Assembly: GCF_003730015.1 (NCBI RefSeq)
Contig: NZ_RJTU01000079.1
Span: 1-64,000, forward strand
Length of the DNA: 64,000 nucleotides
Source: Epilithonimonas hominis
GTDB lineage: Bacteria; Bacteroidota; Bacteroidia; Flavobacteriales; Weeksellaceae
Direction of reading: 5' to 3'
This document shows positions 9,307 to 18,360 of the stretch, one piece after another. Each line of letters starts with the position of its first letter. The stretch's first letter is position 1. The notes below the pieces were generated by a model. That model did not search any database. It worked only from the letters and a program-made list of their open reading frames with translations, and was not told the origin of the DNA. Position numbers and translations under genes: made by a program.

Positions 9307-10023
9307 ATGAAGAAGCTTGTCATTATTCCGACTTATAACGAGAAAGAAAACATCGAAAAGATCATTTCGGCAGTTTTTGCTCTGCAGCAGGATTTCCACG
9401 TGTTGGTGGTAGATGATTCTTCACCGGATGGAACGGCTGAGATCGTGAAAAAACTTCGTGAAAAATATCCGTTGCAGCTTCACCTTACGATTAGAAAAAT
9501 AAAAGATGGGCTGGGCAAAGCCTATATACACGGTTTTCAGTGGGCGATTCATAACGATTATGATTTTATTTTTGAGATGGATGCCGATTTTTCTCATAAT
9601 CCAAAAGATCTGACCAGACTTTTCGAAGCCTGCAAAAGTGCAGATATGGCGGTGGGCTCTAGATACTCTCAGGGCGTGAATGTTGTAAATTGGCCGATGG
9701 GAAGAGTGTTGCTTTCTTACTTTGCCTCAAAATATGTAAGATTCGTGTTGGGGTTGCCAATTCATGATACTACGGCTGGTTTTGTGTGCTTTCGAAAAGA
9801 AACACTCTTAGCTATTGGGCTGGATAAAATCAAGCTGAAAGGCTATGGTTTCCAGGTAGAGATGAAATACCGGGTATTCAAGAAAAATCTTAAAATCGTA
9901 GAGGTGCCTATTATCTTTACGGATAGAACGGAAGGCGAAAGTAAAATGAATGGCGGAATTATCCAGGAAGCTGTTTTTGGCGTTCTGAATCTAAAATGGA
10001 AAAGTTTAATCGGGAAATTATAG
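9307..10023 (+). CDS. Polyprenol monophosphomannose synthase-like glycosyltransferase (GT2)
   Basis: Family 2 glycosyltransferase of the dolichol-phosphate mannose synthase type. It probably moves a sugar from a nucleotide donor onto a polyprenyl phosphate at the inner face of the cytoplasmic membrane. The N-terminal VIIPTYNEKENI and the VVDDSSPDGT motif bind the nucleotide; EMDADFSHNP is the metal-binding DxD region, and the FTDRTEGESKM segment near the C-terminus is typical of DPM1-like enzymes. With 238 residues it has only the catalytic domain and no C-terminal membrane helices. The next gene starts one base after its stop, so they form an operon. The sugar transferred cannot be determined from sequence. 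Confidence 0.88.
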   Translation: MKKLVIIPTYNEKENIEKIISAVFALQQDFHVLVVDDSSPDGTAEIVKKLREKYPLQLHLTIRKIKDGLGKAYIHGFQWAIHNDYDFIFEMDADFSHNPKDLTRLFEACKSADMAVGSRYSQGVNVVNWPMGRVLLSYFASKYVRFVLGLPIHDTTAGFVCFRKETLLAIGLDKIKLKGYGFQVEMKYRVFKKNLKIVEVPIIFTDRTEGESKMNGGIIQEAVFGVLNLKWKSLIGKL

Positions 10024-10024
10024 G

Positions 10025-10399
10025 ATGAGATTTTTTATTGCATATTTATTTCTTGCGATCTTTACATTATCCTGTACTGAAGCAATAGAAAAGCCGAAAG
10101 ATATTTTATCGGAGGAAAAAATGTCTGAGATCATTGCAGATTTTGCCATTAATGAACAAAGCTATACCATAGGCGGTAATATCAATACAGAAAATGCCAC
10201 AAGATTTATCCTGAAAAAATATAATATTAAAGGGCAACTGTTTACAGACAGCTATAAATATTATATGACCGATCCGGACACTATGAAAGAGATACTGGAC
10301 GAGGCACAGAAAATTATAGTATCAAAAGATCCTAATGCCGAAGCTTTTATCAATAAAAAACTGAAGGAAAACAGCGGAATTCCGGCACAGGCAAGATAG
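10025..10399 (+). CDS. DUF4296 domain lipoprotein
   Basis: The 124-residue product has a lipoprotein signal (MRFFIAYLFLAIFTLSC, Cys17 the expected lipidation site) and a helical domain with the DUF4296 features: LSEEKMSEIIADFAINEQ, then YNIKGQLFTDSYKYYMTDPDTM. The family is confined to Bacteroidota and has no known function. It is one base downstream of the glycosyltransferase gene and upstream of tgt, an arrangement I recall from other Flavobacteriia. Probably anchored in the outer or inner membrane facing the periplasm. Confidence 0.82.
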   Translation: MRFFIAYLFLAIFTLSCTEAIEKPKDILSEEKMSEIIADFAINEQSYTIGGNINTENATRFILKKYNIKGQLFTDSYKYYMTDPDTMKEILDEAQKIIVSKDPNAEAFINKKLKENSGIPAQAR

Positions 10400-10457
10400 A
10401 ATTATAAATATATGAATGACGTTCGGTAAAAACCGGAGGCGAAATCTACTACATACA

Positions 10458-11588
10458 ATGAAATTTTTTGAAATCGAAAAAAACTCGGAATCAAAAGCGA
10501 GAGCAGGCGTTATCACTACAGATCACGGAACCATTCAAACCCCCATTTTTATGCCTGTTGGAACGGTTGCATCTGTAAAAACAGTGCACCAGAGAGAGCT
10601 TAAAGAAGACATCAAAGCACAGATTATTCTCGGCAACACCTATCACCTGATGCTGCGTCCTAAAATGGATATTATGGAACAGGCAGGCGGTCTTCATAAA
10701 TTTATGAATTGGGACAGGCCAATACTTACCGATTCCGGCGGATATCAGGTTTTTTCTTTGGCAAAAAGCAGAAAGATTACTGAAGAAGGCGTGAAGTTCA
10801 AATCTCATATCGATGGCAGTCTGCATTTTATGTCACCAGAGGTTTCTATGCAAATCCAAAGACAGATAGGAGCAGATATTTTTATGGCTTTTGATGAGTG
10901 TATTGCCTACCCAAGTGATTACAATGCGGTGAAAACCTCTATGGAACTCACACACCGCTGGCTGAAAAGATGTATTAGCTGGACCGAAGAGAACAAAGAA
11001 TTGTATGGCCACAAACAGAGATTGTTCCCGATTGTTCAGGGTTCTTGTTTTTCTGACCTTAGAAAGATTTCGGCCGAGGTGATCTCAGAAGCCGGAGCCG
11101 ATGGCAATGCTATCGGCGGACTTTCCGTGGGCGAGCCAGAAGATGAAATGTACAGAATAACGAATGAAGTGACAGACATTCTCCCAAAAGACAAACCAAG
11201 ATATCTGATGGGTGTTGGCACGCCTTGGAACATCTTGGAAAGCATTGGTTTTGGAGTGGATATGATGGATTGCGTGATGCCGACGAGAAATGCCAGAAAT
11301 GCAATGCTATTCACTTGGCAGGGCGTAATGAATATGAAAAATGAAAAATGGAAAACCGATTTTTCTCCGTTGGATGAGTTTGGGACAAGTTTTGTGGATC
11401 AGGAATACAGCAAAGCTTACGTAAGACATCTTTTCGTGGCAAAGGAATATCTGGCAAAACAAATTGCTTCCATTCATAACCTTGCGTTTTATCTCGATTT
11501 AGTGAAAGTTGCGAGAGAACATATTGTTGCAGGAGATTTCTACCAGTGGAAAGAGCAGATTATTCCTCAGTTAAAGACAAGGCTTTAG
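10458..11588 (+). CDS. tgt: tRNA-guanine transglycosylase (queuine tRNA-ribosyltransferase)
   Basis: Swaps guanine 34 for the queuosine precursor preQ1 in tRNAs for Asp, Asn, His and Tyr. The substrate-base motif LTDSGGYQVFSL and the nucleophile region MDCVMPTRNARNA are intact, as is GGLSVGEP. I start at the ATG at 10458 (MKFFEIEK, 376 aa), because the 14 extra residues of an upstream ATG at 10416 are unlike the family. An oddity: the C-terminal zinc motif CxCxxC of most bacterial enzymes is absent; the segment between FSPLDEFG and AYVRHLF has no cysteine, although HNLAFYL is kept. Other queuosine genes are not in the window. Confidence 0.93.
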   Translation: MKFFEIEKNSESKARAGVITTDHGTIQTPIFMPVGTVASVKTVHQRELKEDIKAQIILGNTYHLMLRPKMDIMEQAGGLHKFMNWDRPILTDSGGYQVFSLAKSRKITEEGVKFKSHIDGSLHFMSPEVSMQIQRQIGADIFMAFDECIAYPSDYNAVKTSMELTHRWLKRCISWTEENKELYGHKQRLFPIVQGSCFSDLRKISAEVISEAGADGNAIGGLSVGEPEDEMYRITNEVTDILPKDKPRYLMGVGTPWNILESIGFGVDMMDCVMPTRNARNAMLFTWQGVMNMKNEKWKTDFSPLDEFGTSFVDQEYSKAYVRHLFVAKEYLAKQIASIHNLAFYLDLVKVAREHIVAGDFYQWKEQIIPQLKTRL

Positions 11589-11674
11589 GAAGTAAAAAGT
11601 GAAGCGTAAAAAGTAAAACGGATTCTAGCAAATTAAAAAGTAAATATCCCTCATCTAACTCACTACCTGACTTT

Positions 11675-12769
11675 ATGAAAATCATAGATCTTTACGTTAT
11701 TAAAAAATATCTGGGAACACTCATTTTTATGTTGATGTTGCTTTCTGTAATTGTCTTGGTAGTAGATGTACAATCTAAAACACCCAGAATAGAGAGTAAT
11801 GGTTTTACGGTGGGTTATTTTCTTCTGTATTTTTATCCGTTCTGGATTCTGAATCTCATACTGACATTTATGTCGATATTGATTTTTATTACAGTCATTT
11901 TCTTTACCTCTAGGATGGCTAATAATACGGAGATTGTTGCAATCATCAGCAGCGGTGCCAGTTTTCACAGATTTGCAAGGCCCTATCTTATTACATCGAT
12001 TCTTATCGCATGTTTTACTTTGGCGCTCAATCATTTCATCTTGCCTTGGTCCAACATCAAAAAAAATGTTTTGGAGCCTTACACCTACAATGCGATAAAC
12101 AGGGAAAAGTTATTGGGTAATATAACTATTGCCTCCAACCTCAATCCCAGCGAATATATTTTTGTAAACAGCTACAATAAAAAAGAAAACCGCGGTTCTG
12201 GGTATATGTATCAGAGGTTTGATAAAAACAAAAAACTGATTTATCAGATCACAGCTATGGATATCCAGTGGGAGCCGAAGAAAAAGCACTTTATAGTAAA
12301 TAATTTCTCCGAAAGAACTGTGAGAAAAGATGATACTGAGCTGCTGGCAAATGGAGCGTCTAAAATACAGGATTTTAAGATGCCGCCATCGGAGCTCTTT
12401 CCGGATGTTTTGGTTGCGCAGAACAAAACAACTCCGGAACTGATTGAAATGATAAAACGGGAAAAAATGAAAGGAAACAGCAATGTTACTTCTTTTTATA
12501 ACGAGTTGTACAAAAGGACATCTATGCCGTTTTCTATTATTATTCTGACTTTTTTGGGATTATCCTTGTCTTCGCAGAAAAAACGTGGCGGGCTTGGGCT
12601 GAATCTTGCTTTGGGAATTGCTTTGGCGTTTTTGTTCGTATTTTCTTTTCAGGTTCTTAATGTCGTTTCGGAGAATAAAACATTACCACCGTTGCTGGCT
12701 ATGTGGCTTCCAAACATCGTTTTTGCCCCTATAGCAGCATATCTTTACATCAAGAGAGCCAATCAGTAA
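11675..12769 (+). CDS. LptF/LptG family permease
   Basis: YjgP/YjgQ family membrane component of the lipopolysaccharide exporter that, with LptB, lifts LPS from the inner membrane into the periplasmic bridge. The 364-residue protein has three N-terminal membrane helices, a periplasmic beta-jellyroll domain (about 130-260) and three C-terminal helices; family features include FYNELYKRTSMPFSIIILTFLG near residue 270. Bacteroidota usually encode two such proteins at separate loci, and I cannot tell LptF from LptG here. It follows tgt, separated by about 85 bp that contain several GTAAAAAGT-like repeats, and converges with birA. Confidence 0.85.
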   Translation: MKIIDLYVIKKYLGTLIFMLMLLSVIVLVVDVQSKTPRIESNGFTVGYFLLYFYPFWILNLILTFMSILIFITVIFFTSRMANNTEIVAIISSGASFHRFARPYLITSILIACFTLALNHFILPWSNIKKNVLEPYTYNAINREKLLGNITIASNLNPSEYIFVNSYNKKENRGSGYMYQRFDKNKKLIYQITAMDIQWEPKKKHFIVNNFSERTVRKDDTELLANGASKIQDFKMPPSELFPDVLVAQNKTTPELIEMIKREKMKGNSNVTSFYNELYKRTSMPFSIIILTFLGLSLSSQKKRGGLGLNLALGIALAFLFVFSFQVLNVVSENKTLPPLLAMWLPNIVFAPIAAYLYIKRANQ

Positions 12770-12771
12770 AT

Positions 12772-13482
12772 TCAGTAAAGCATTTCGATTTCTTTATGAA
12801 AGAATTTTTGTAATCCTTCATTTTCTAAATCAATCCACAGATATCCCGCATTGTCAGCGTTTTTAACTATGCCATTTTGTCGCACTCTGTTTTTCTGAAA
12901 AACGGAAATTGCATCCCTCTTGAAAAGATGTAAATTATATTGTTCAAGAATTTTTTCTTCATCCGGGATATTCATAATTCTGGAAATAAAGTAAGTATGA
13001 AAATCCTGAATAAACGTTATCAAATCAATATTGACGCCTGTAACAGAAAGGATTGAGCCGGCTTTTGGCAGATTGCTAAAATCTTTTTGAAGGATATTAA
13101 TTCCAATACCGATAATAAAATAATCGTTACCGTTCTTTTTTGTTTTCTCGATGAGGATCCCACAAACCTTTTTTCCGTTCAGAATGATGTCATTTGGCCA
13201 TTTTATGCATGCAGATACATTTGTCATATTGTCTAGAAAATCCCTCACAATAATGGCGGTATAATAATTGAGGCATACACCGGAAATACTTATCTTATTG
13301 CGGATTACAGCTATAGAGTAAGCAAGGTTCTCGTTCGGAATCACTTCCCATTTATTACCATATTGGCCGCGGCCTTTGGTTTGATTAAAGGTAAAAACGG
13401 CGGTTGTTTCGTCTTCATTAATGAGGTTTATGATTTCGTCTTGAGTGGAAACACAATTTTCGAGATAGAGTAAACGGTTCAT
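12772..13482 (-). CDS. birA: Biotin--[acetyl-CoA-carboxylase] ligase
   Basis: Activates biotin as biotinyl-AMP and attaches it to the carrier protein of acetyl-CoA carboxylase and related enzymes. The biotin-binding loop GRGQYGNKWE and the KWPNDI motif are present. The protein is 236 residues and lacks the N-terminal winged-helix domain of E. coli BirA, so it is a monofunctional ligase and not a repressor. Its gene converges with the LptF/G gene with 2 bases between the stops. It is divergent from rsfS, with facing -7 boxes in the gap. Confidence 0.9.
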   Translation of the reverse strand: MNRLLYLENCVSTQDEIINLINEDETTAVFTFNQTKGRGQYGNKWEVIPNENLAYSIAVIRNKISISGVCLNYYTAIIVRDFLDNMTNVSACIKWPNDIILNGKKVCGILIEKTKKNGNDYFIIGIGINILQKDFSNLPKAGSILSVTGVNIDLITFIQDFHTYFISRIMNIPDEEKILEQYNLHLFKRDAISVFQKNRVRQNGIVKNADNAGYLWIDLENEGLQKFFHKEIEMLY

Positions 13483-13516
13483 TTATGAAAACTTTATGAG
13501 ATTATGAGGCACTAAA

Positions 13517-13548
13517 CAAAGATAAATAGATAAAAATCAATAAATTTG
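13517..13548. promoter_or_regulatory. Divergent -7 boxes for birA and rsfS
   Basis: On the minus strand TATCTTTG (13517-13524) serves birA; on the plus strand TAAATTTG (13541-13548) serves rsfS. Both match TAnnTTTG, and they are only 16 bp apart, so the two polymerases would compete for the same region. Confidence 0.5.
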
Positions 13549-13568
13549 CAATTACACAATTTTTTTGA

Positions 13569-13931
13569 ATGAGTAAAAGTACAGAAAAACAATTATTAGT
13601 CGACAAGATCGTTGAAGCGATTCAGGATACAAAAGGAGAAGATATTCAGATCTTTGATCTGTCGGGCATAGAAAATTCAGTAGCAGAGACATTTGTCATC
13701 TGCAGCGGAAACTCTAATACGCAGGTTTCTGCAATAGCAGGCAACATAGAAAAAAAAGTCAGAAATGATATCAGAGAAAGGCCTTGGCATGTAGAAGGAA
13801 CGGAAAATGCGATGTGGGTTTTGGTAGATTACGTTTCCGTTGTAGTGCACGTGTTCCAAAAACAGATCCGTGATTACTATGATATAGAAGAACTTTGGGG
13901 CGATGCTAAGATCACAAAAATCGAAAGCTAG
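13569..13931 (+). CDS. rsfS: Ribosomal silencing factor RsfS
   Basis: Binds ribosomal protein uL14 and keeps the 50S from joining the 30S when nutrients are scarce. The 120-residue DUF143 fold is complete: DLSGIENSVAETFVICSGNS, then RPWHVEGTENAMWVLVDYVSVVVHVF and a C-terminal YYDIEELWGDA. The start follows a TAAATTTG box by 20 bp. It precedes ftsH by 42 bp and probably shares its transcript; rsfS-ftsH is a common pairing in Flavobacteriia. Confidence 0.94.
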   Translation: MSKSTEKQLLVDKIVEAIQDTKGEDIQIFDLSGIENSVAETFVICSGNSNTQVSAIAGNIEKKVRNDIRERPWHVEGTENAMWVLVDYVSVVVHVFQKQIRDYYDIEELWGDAKITKIES

Positions 13932-13973
13932 AGATGTAATATGGGCATCAATAAATTTTTTTAAAAAACAAAA

Positions 13974-15935
13974 ATGAATAATAAAGGATTCAATTGGTTC
14001 ATACCAGTTTTATTAGGAATTATTTTACTCATATTTCTTCCGGGATTATTGGGAGATTCTATGGTAAAAAATATAGATGAAAAAGAATTTTACGGATTGG
14101 TTCAGCAAGGCAAAGTCAATGAAGTAATGGTTTACAGAGACAGCTTTAAAGCGGATGTTTATCTTACTAAGGAGGCTAAGTCTGAACTGCAAAAAGGCGA
14201 AAAGAAAAGCGATCCGCTTTCTATGATAAACGTGAAGCCGAGTCCGGATTTTGTATTAACTTATGGTGACCTGAGATATTTCCAGGAAAAGTTTGATGGT
14301 ATCAATTCCAAGCTTCCGAAACAGGCAAGAATGGAATTCGGGAAAAGTCAGGGCTTTTTCTCAGATCTTCTTTTTACAGCATTATTCTGGATTGGGATTA
14401 TGGCGTTATTCTATTTCGTCCTTTTCAGAAAAATGGGCGGTGGCGCAGGTGGTCCTGGCGGTCAGATCTTCAGCATAGGAAAATCCAGAGCTAAGTTGTT
14501 CGATGAAAAAGATAAAATCCAAGTAACATTTAAAGATGTTGCCGGATTAGAAGGTGCAAAAGAAGAAGTTCAGGAAGTCGTAGATTTCCTTAAAAACTCT
14601 GAAAAATATACCAAATTAGGTGGCAAGATTCCAAAAGGTGTTCTTCTAGTAGGTCCTCCGGGAACAGGAAAAACATTGCTTGCAAAAGCTGTGGCAGGTG
14701 AAGCAAAAGTACCTTTCTTTTCATTGTCTGGTTCCGATTTCGTAGAAATGTTTGTGGGTGTTGGAGCTTCCAGAGTAAGAGACCTTTTTGCTCAGGCAAA
14801 GGCAAAATCTCCGGCGATTATCTTTATCGATGAAATTGATGCTATTGGTAGAGCCAGAGGTAAAAACAATTTTTCAGGCGGAAACGACGAAAGAGAAAAT
14901 ACATTAAACCAGCTACTTACAGAAATGGATGGTTTTGGTACAGATACCAACGTTATTGTGATGGCGGCCACCAACAGAGCAGATATTCTGGATAAAGCAT
15001 TGATGAGAGCTGGGCGTTTTGATAGGTCGATTTATGTTGATTTGCCAGAGCTTCACGAGAGAAAACAAATCTTTGAAGTTCATTTGGCAAAGATTAAACT
15101 CGATCCGAATATTGACAGAGAATTCCTAGCTAAGCAAACACCGGGATTCAGCGGTGCAGATATCGCAAACGTTTGTAACGAAGCGGCTCTTATCGCTGCT
15201 AGAAACTCACACGAGTCGGTTACAAAACAAGATTTCTTAGATGCTGTGGACAGAATAATCGGCGGTCTTGAGAAAAAAAATAAAGCAATAAAACCTTCGG
15301 AAAAGAAAAGAGTGGCCTTCCATGAAGCTGGTCATGCAACAATTTCTTGGTTGGTAGAGCATGCTGCACCATTATTGAAGGTTACCATCGTCCCAAGAGG
15401 ACGTTCTCTAGGGGCAGCTTGGTATCTTCCGGAAGAGAGACAGCTCACCACCACAGAACAGATGCTTGATGAGATCTGTGCAACCTTGGGCGGTAGAGCT
15501 GCGGAACAGGCTGTTTTTGGAAATATATCTACAGGTGCTTTGTCCGATCTAGAAAGAGTGACTAAACAAGCTCAGGCAATGGTTACAATTTATGGTCTTA
15601 ATGATAAAGTCGGAAACATTTCTTACTATGACAGCTCAGGCCAGTCGGAAATTAACTTCGGAAAACCATATTCTGAACAGACGGCCAAAGTGATAGATGA
15701 GGAGATTAGTAAATTAATCGAAACGCAATATCAAAGAGCAGTTAATATTCTTACTGAAAATAGAGATAAATTAGATGCATTAGCGCAGAAGTTATTAGAC
15801 AAAGAAGTAATTTTCCGCGAAGATCTTGAAGAAATCTTCGGAAAAAGAGCTTGGGACCCGGAATTGACAGAAAAACCGGTGTCGAGTTTAGATAATCCTG
15901 CAGATGCTGGAAACGTCTTAAATACAGAGAGTTAA
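13974..15935 (+). CDS. ftsH: ATP-dependent zinc metalloprotease FtsH
   Basis: Membrane-anchored AAA+ protease that removes damaged or unassembled membrane proteins and short-lived regulators. Domains in order: a first membrane helix (10-27), a periplasmic domain, a second helix (about 132-152), the AAA domain with Walker A GPPGTGKT (227-234), Walker B IIFIDE (282-287) and the second region of homology ([20 protein letters not shown]), then the M41 protease domain with HEAGH at 450-454. Length 653 aa is standard. The Gly-rich linker after the second helix is typical of Bacteroidota. A strong terminator follows. Confidence 0.96.
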   Translation: MNNKGFNWFIPVLLGIILLIFLPGLLGDSMVKNIDEKEFYGLVQQGKVNEVMVYRDSFKADVYLTKEAKSELQKGEKKSDPLSMINVKPSPDFVLTYGDLRYFQEKFDGINSKLPKQARMEFGKSQGFFSDLLFTALFWIGIMALFYFVLFRKMGGGAGGPGGQIFSIGKSRAKLFDEKDKIQVTFKDVAGLEGAKEEVQEVVDFLKNSEKYTKLGGKIPKGVLLVGPPGTGKTLLAKAVAGEAKVPFFSLSGSDFVEMFVGVGASRVRDLFAQAKAKSPAIIFIDEIDAIGRARGKNNFSGGNDERENTLNQLLTEMDGFGTDTNVIVMAATNRADILDKALMRAGRFDRSIYVDLPELHERKQIFEVHLAKIKLDPNIDREFLAKQTPGFSGADIANVCNEAALIAARNSHESVTKQDFLDAVDRIIGGLEKKNKAIKPSEKKRVAFHEAGHATISWLVEHAAPLLKVTIVPRGRSLGAAWYLPEERQLTTTEQMLDEICATLGGRAAEQAVFGNISTGALSDLERVTKQAQAMVTIYGLNDKVGNISYYDSSGQSEINFGKPYSEQTAKVIDEEISKLIETQYQRAVNILTENRDKLDALAQKLLDKEVIFREDLEEIFGKRAWDPELTEKPVSSLDNPADAGNVLNTES

Positions 15936-15957
15936 TTTTTTAAAACTCATTTTATAT

Positions 15958-15992
15958 AAAAAAAATCCTGGGGCAACCAGGATTTTTTTTAT
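15958..15992 (+). terminator. Terminator of the rsfS-ftsH unit
   Basis: A stem of A-run plus TCCTGG pairs with CCAGGA plus a T-run of eight, loop GGCAA. It starts 23 bp after the ftsH stop. Confidence 0.8.
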
Positions 15993-16033
15993 TAAAACAA
16001 TATTTTGGTTTTTAGATTATTATAATTATTCTT

Positions 16034-16041
16034 TACATTTG
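16034..16041 (+). promoter_or_regulatory. -7 promoter box for the LUD-cdsA-psd operon
   Basis: TACATTTG matches TAnnTTTG, 28 bp upstream of the TTG start at 16070. It follows the ftsH terminator, so the downstream genes have their own promoter. Confidence 0.5.
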
Positions 16042-16069
16042 TAATTAATAACAAAAAAAACCACAGTAA

Positions 16070-16648
16070 TTGAGCCTGTTCAAGAAATTCGTTAATAAAA
16101 TAATGAATCAGTCTGAGGAAGAAGAGCCGGATGTTACCAAACTTGCGGATCAACTTCGTGATGCAGATCTGGACTACAAGTTTGCCCAGCTCTTTACGCA
16201 TTCCGGGGGATTCTTTAATTATTGTGCAGATGAGTCTGAGGCATTGCAGACCCTGAACCAGATCATCAAGATAGAACAGATTAACGACGTATTTTGCTGG
16301 GATCAGGATCTAAGAAATTTTCTTGATGTCATCAAATGCAAATATTCTCCAGAACTTACAGAAGATAATGATGCTGCATTTATTACCTGCGAGTATCTGA
16401 TAGCTTTTGATGGCAGAATCATGCTGTCTCATAACAATATCCTTCATTATCATTCCTCTCGCTTGCCAAGCAAAATCATTATTATGGCTAATGTTTCACA
16501 AATTGCAAGCAATCTGAATGAAGCTATGATGAAGGTAAAACGCGCAGGAAATCTTAAAAACCTTACCTCAATAAGCGGAAGTCAGTCCAAATTGGATACA
16601 CCTAATAAGGATAATACCAAACTTTTCTTACTTTTGCTGGAAGATTAA
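16070..16648 (+). CDS. LUD domain protein (LutC/YkgG-like)
   Basis: A 192-residue protein with an LUD-type fold like the LutC subunit of lactate utilisation complexes, but without LutA or LutB nearby. The core reads FITCEYLIAFDGRIMLSH, followed by LPSKIIIMANVSQIASNLNEAM, both LUD features. The start is a TTG giving MSLFKKFVNKIMNQ; the first in-frame ATG is at 16103 (residue 12), and I prefer TTG because the promoter box suits it and this N-terminus resembles relatives I remember. It sits between ftsH and cdsA, a conserved flavobacterial position, so a role outside lactate metabolism is possible. Function uncertain. Confidence 0.7.
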   Translation: MSLFKKFVNKIMNQSEEEEPDVTKLADQLRDADLDYKFAQLFTHSGGFFNYCADESEALQTLNQIIKIEQINDVFCWDQDLRNFLDVIKCKYSPELTEDNDAAFITCEYLIAFDGRIMLSHNNILHYHSSRLPSKIIIMANVSQIASNLNEAMMKVKRAGNLKNLTSISGSQSKLDTPNKDNTKLFLLLLED

Positions 16649-16657
16649 ATTTCAGCT

Positions 16658-17533
16658 TTGGATAAAAATTTCTTTCAGCGCTCATTGTCGGGACTTGTTT
16701 ATGTTCTCGTTATAGCCATTTGTACTACGCCAGTCGGCGCATATCTGTTCAGTAGCTTTCTTCCGGAAGTCAAACAGCAATATCTTTTTTATGGACTGAT
16801 TACATTCTTTTTTGCCGTTGGCATTTTTGAATGCGTCAGAATCATGAAATTTGATAACGGTATCTATAAGTGGCTTGTTTTTCCGATTGCAGCATTTATT
16901 TACTACACTTTCACGAAACGGTTTTTTTATCATGGTTTTTTCTTCAATGTCAATCTGAGCGAGATGCTTTCTCTGGCACTGATTCCAATAGCCGCCATCA
17001 CATTATTTAAATTTCCCAAGGAGCTTTATTTTGAAAACGGAAAACTGATTTTTACTGTAGTTTATCTCGCTTTGCCTTTTGGGTTTGCTTTAGGCTTGCC
17101 AAAATTCAGTACTCTTGATCCGGAATATACTTTTACTCTAGAGGTTTTTATGCTTTTTGTTTTGATATGGAGCAGCGATACTTTTGCTTATCTAACAGGG
17201 AAGTTTTTTGGGAAACATAAAATGGCGCCTAAAATCTCCCCTAAAAAAACGTGGGAGGGATTTGCTGGTGGTGTAGTCCTCACATTGGTATTGGGATTCT
17301 TTGTAGAGCAGTATTTCCCTGAACTGAGAGGAAACTGGATGATTGTCGGATTGCTGGTCTCTATCTTTGCTCCATTAGGAGATTTGGTAGAAAGTCAGCT
17401 AAAGCGTAGTTTTGCAGTCAAAGATAGCGGAAACATTATTCCGGGTCACGGTGGCGTTTTGGACAGATTAGACAGCTTCATAATCTGTGCACCGGTTGTT
17501 TATCTGTATTTTATTTTAGAAAAATTATTTTAG
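16658..17533 (+). CDS. cdsA: Phosphatidate cytidylyltransferase
   Basis: Makes CDP-diacylglycerol from CTP and phosphatidic acid, the branch point of phospholipid synthesis in the inner membrane. The family signature is present near the C-terminus (SQLKRSFAVKDSGNIIPGHG). About eight hydrophobic helices are visible in 291 residues. The start codon is TTG (MDKNFFQRSLSG), 9 bp after the LUD stop; no ATG is available near this position. psd follows after 9 bp, so CDP-DAG synthesis and phosphatidylserine decarboxylation are cotranscribed. The intervening pssA step is not in this window. Confidence 0.94.
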   Translation: MDKNFFQRSLSGLVYVLVIAICTTPVGAYLFSSFLPEVKQQYLFYGLITFFFAVGIFECVRIMKFDNGIYKWLVFPIAAFIYYTFTKRFFYHGFFFNVNLSEMLSLALIPIAAITLFKFPKELYFENGKLIFTVVYLALPFGFALGLPKFSTLDPEYTFTLEVFMLFVLIWSSDTFAYLTGKFFGKHKMAPKISPKKTWEGFAGGVVLTLVLGFFVEQYFPELRGNWMIVGLLVSIFAPLGDLVESQLKRSFAVKDSGNIIPGHGGVLDRLDSFIICAPVVYLYFILEKLF

Positions 17534-17542
17534 AAACAGCAT

Positions 17543-18196
17543 ATGAAATTACATAAAGAATCAAAAGGTACATTGATCGTTGCAATACTGTTTATTGCAT
17601 TTGTCGGGGCAATTTCCATTTATTACCTGCATCTTTGGTCATTGCTGATTATGATCCCTCTTTTGATAATGTTAGGACTTATTTTCTGGTTTTTCCGGGT
17701 TCCCTACAGGGCCATTCTAGATCATAAAGAAAACGTAGTAGCGCCTGTTGATGGTAAAGTGGTGATGATAAAAGAAGTTTTCGAAGATGAGGTTCTCAAA
17801 GCCAATTGCATCCAGGTTTCTATTTTTATGTCGCCGCTCAATGTTCATATCTGCCGATATCCGGTAAGTGGAGATGTGATATATAAAAAATACCATCCAG
17901 GGAAATATCTCGTAGCGTGGCATGAAAAATCTTCTACGGAAAATGAAAGAACAACTGTGGCGGTAAAAAGTATGACGAACCATCAAGTGGTTTTCCGCCA
18001 GATTGCCGGTTATGTCGCCAGAAGAATTGTTTTCTATTGTAACATCGAAGACAAGGCAAAGGCAGGACACGAGTTTGGTTTCATCAAATTCGGATCCAGG
18101 ATGGATGTCTTCCTACCGCTTGATACGGAAATCCTCTGTAAGATTGGTGACAAGACCAAAGGCGGAATAGACGTCATTGCCAGAATGAAGGATTAA
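17543..18196 (+). CDS. psd: Phosphatidylserine decarboxylase (short type)
   Basis: Turns phosphatidylserine into phosphatidylethanolamine, the main flavobacterial phospholipid besides ornithine lipids. The 217-residue form belongs to the short, archaeal-like class. The self-cleavage site that creates the pyruvoyl group is Gly184-Ser185 (KFGSRMD). Two membrane helices lie at about 11-28 and 30-50. The pocket motifs VAPVDGKVV and FMSPLNVHICRYPVSG are intact. It ends the LUD-cdsA-psd operon with a terminator 20 bp downstream. Confidence 0.94.
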   Translation: MKLHKESKGTLIVAILFIAFVGAISIYYLHLWSLLIMIPLLIMLGLIFWFFRVPYRAILDHKENVVAPVDGKVVMIKEVFEDEVLKANCIQVSIFMSPLNVHICRYPVSGDVIYKKYHPGKYLVAWHEKSSTENERTTVAVKSMTNHQVVFRQIAGYVARRIVFYCNIEDKAKAGHEFGFIKFGSRMDVFLPLDTEILCKIGDKTKGGIDVIARMKD

Positions 18197-18216
18197 AACT
18201 GATTGATTTTAATACA

Positions 18217-18246
18217 AAGAGACTTATTCAGAAGTCTCTTTTTTTA
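18217..18246 (+). terminator. Terminator of the cdsA-psd operon
   Basis: Stem AAGAGACTT with AAGTCTCTT, loop about 6 bases, followed by T7. Confidence 0.8.
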
Positions 18247-18325
18247 TTTGTATGATGATTTTACAATTCAGTCATTATTTTGTACGGTTCAGTCGGATTA
18301 ATTTCTTTTAGAGATCCTGCCGCTC

Positions 18326-18333
18326 TATCTTTG
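18326..18333 (+). promoter_or_regulatory. -7 promoter box for the alpha/beta hydrolase
   Basis: TATCTTTG matches TAnnTTTG, 28 bp before the ATG at 18361. It lies inside a longer in-frame reading frame and therefore argues for the downstream start. Confidence 0.45.
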
Positions 18334-18360
18334 AACCATCAAATAAATAATTCAACAGCT

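Noticed and set aside
10416-10457. Upstream in-frame start for tgt
   Set aside because: The added residues (basic, Arg-rich) are unlike the family and the second ATG matches the conserved MKFF start.
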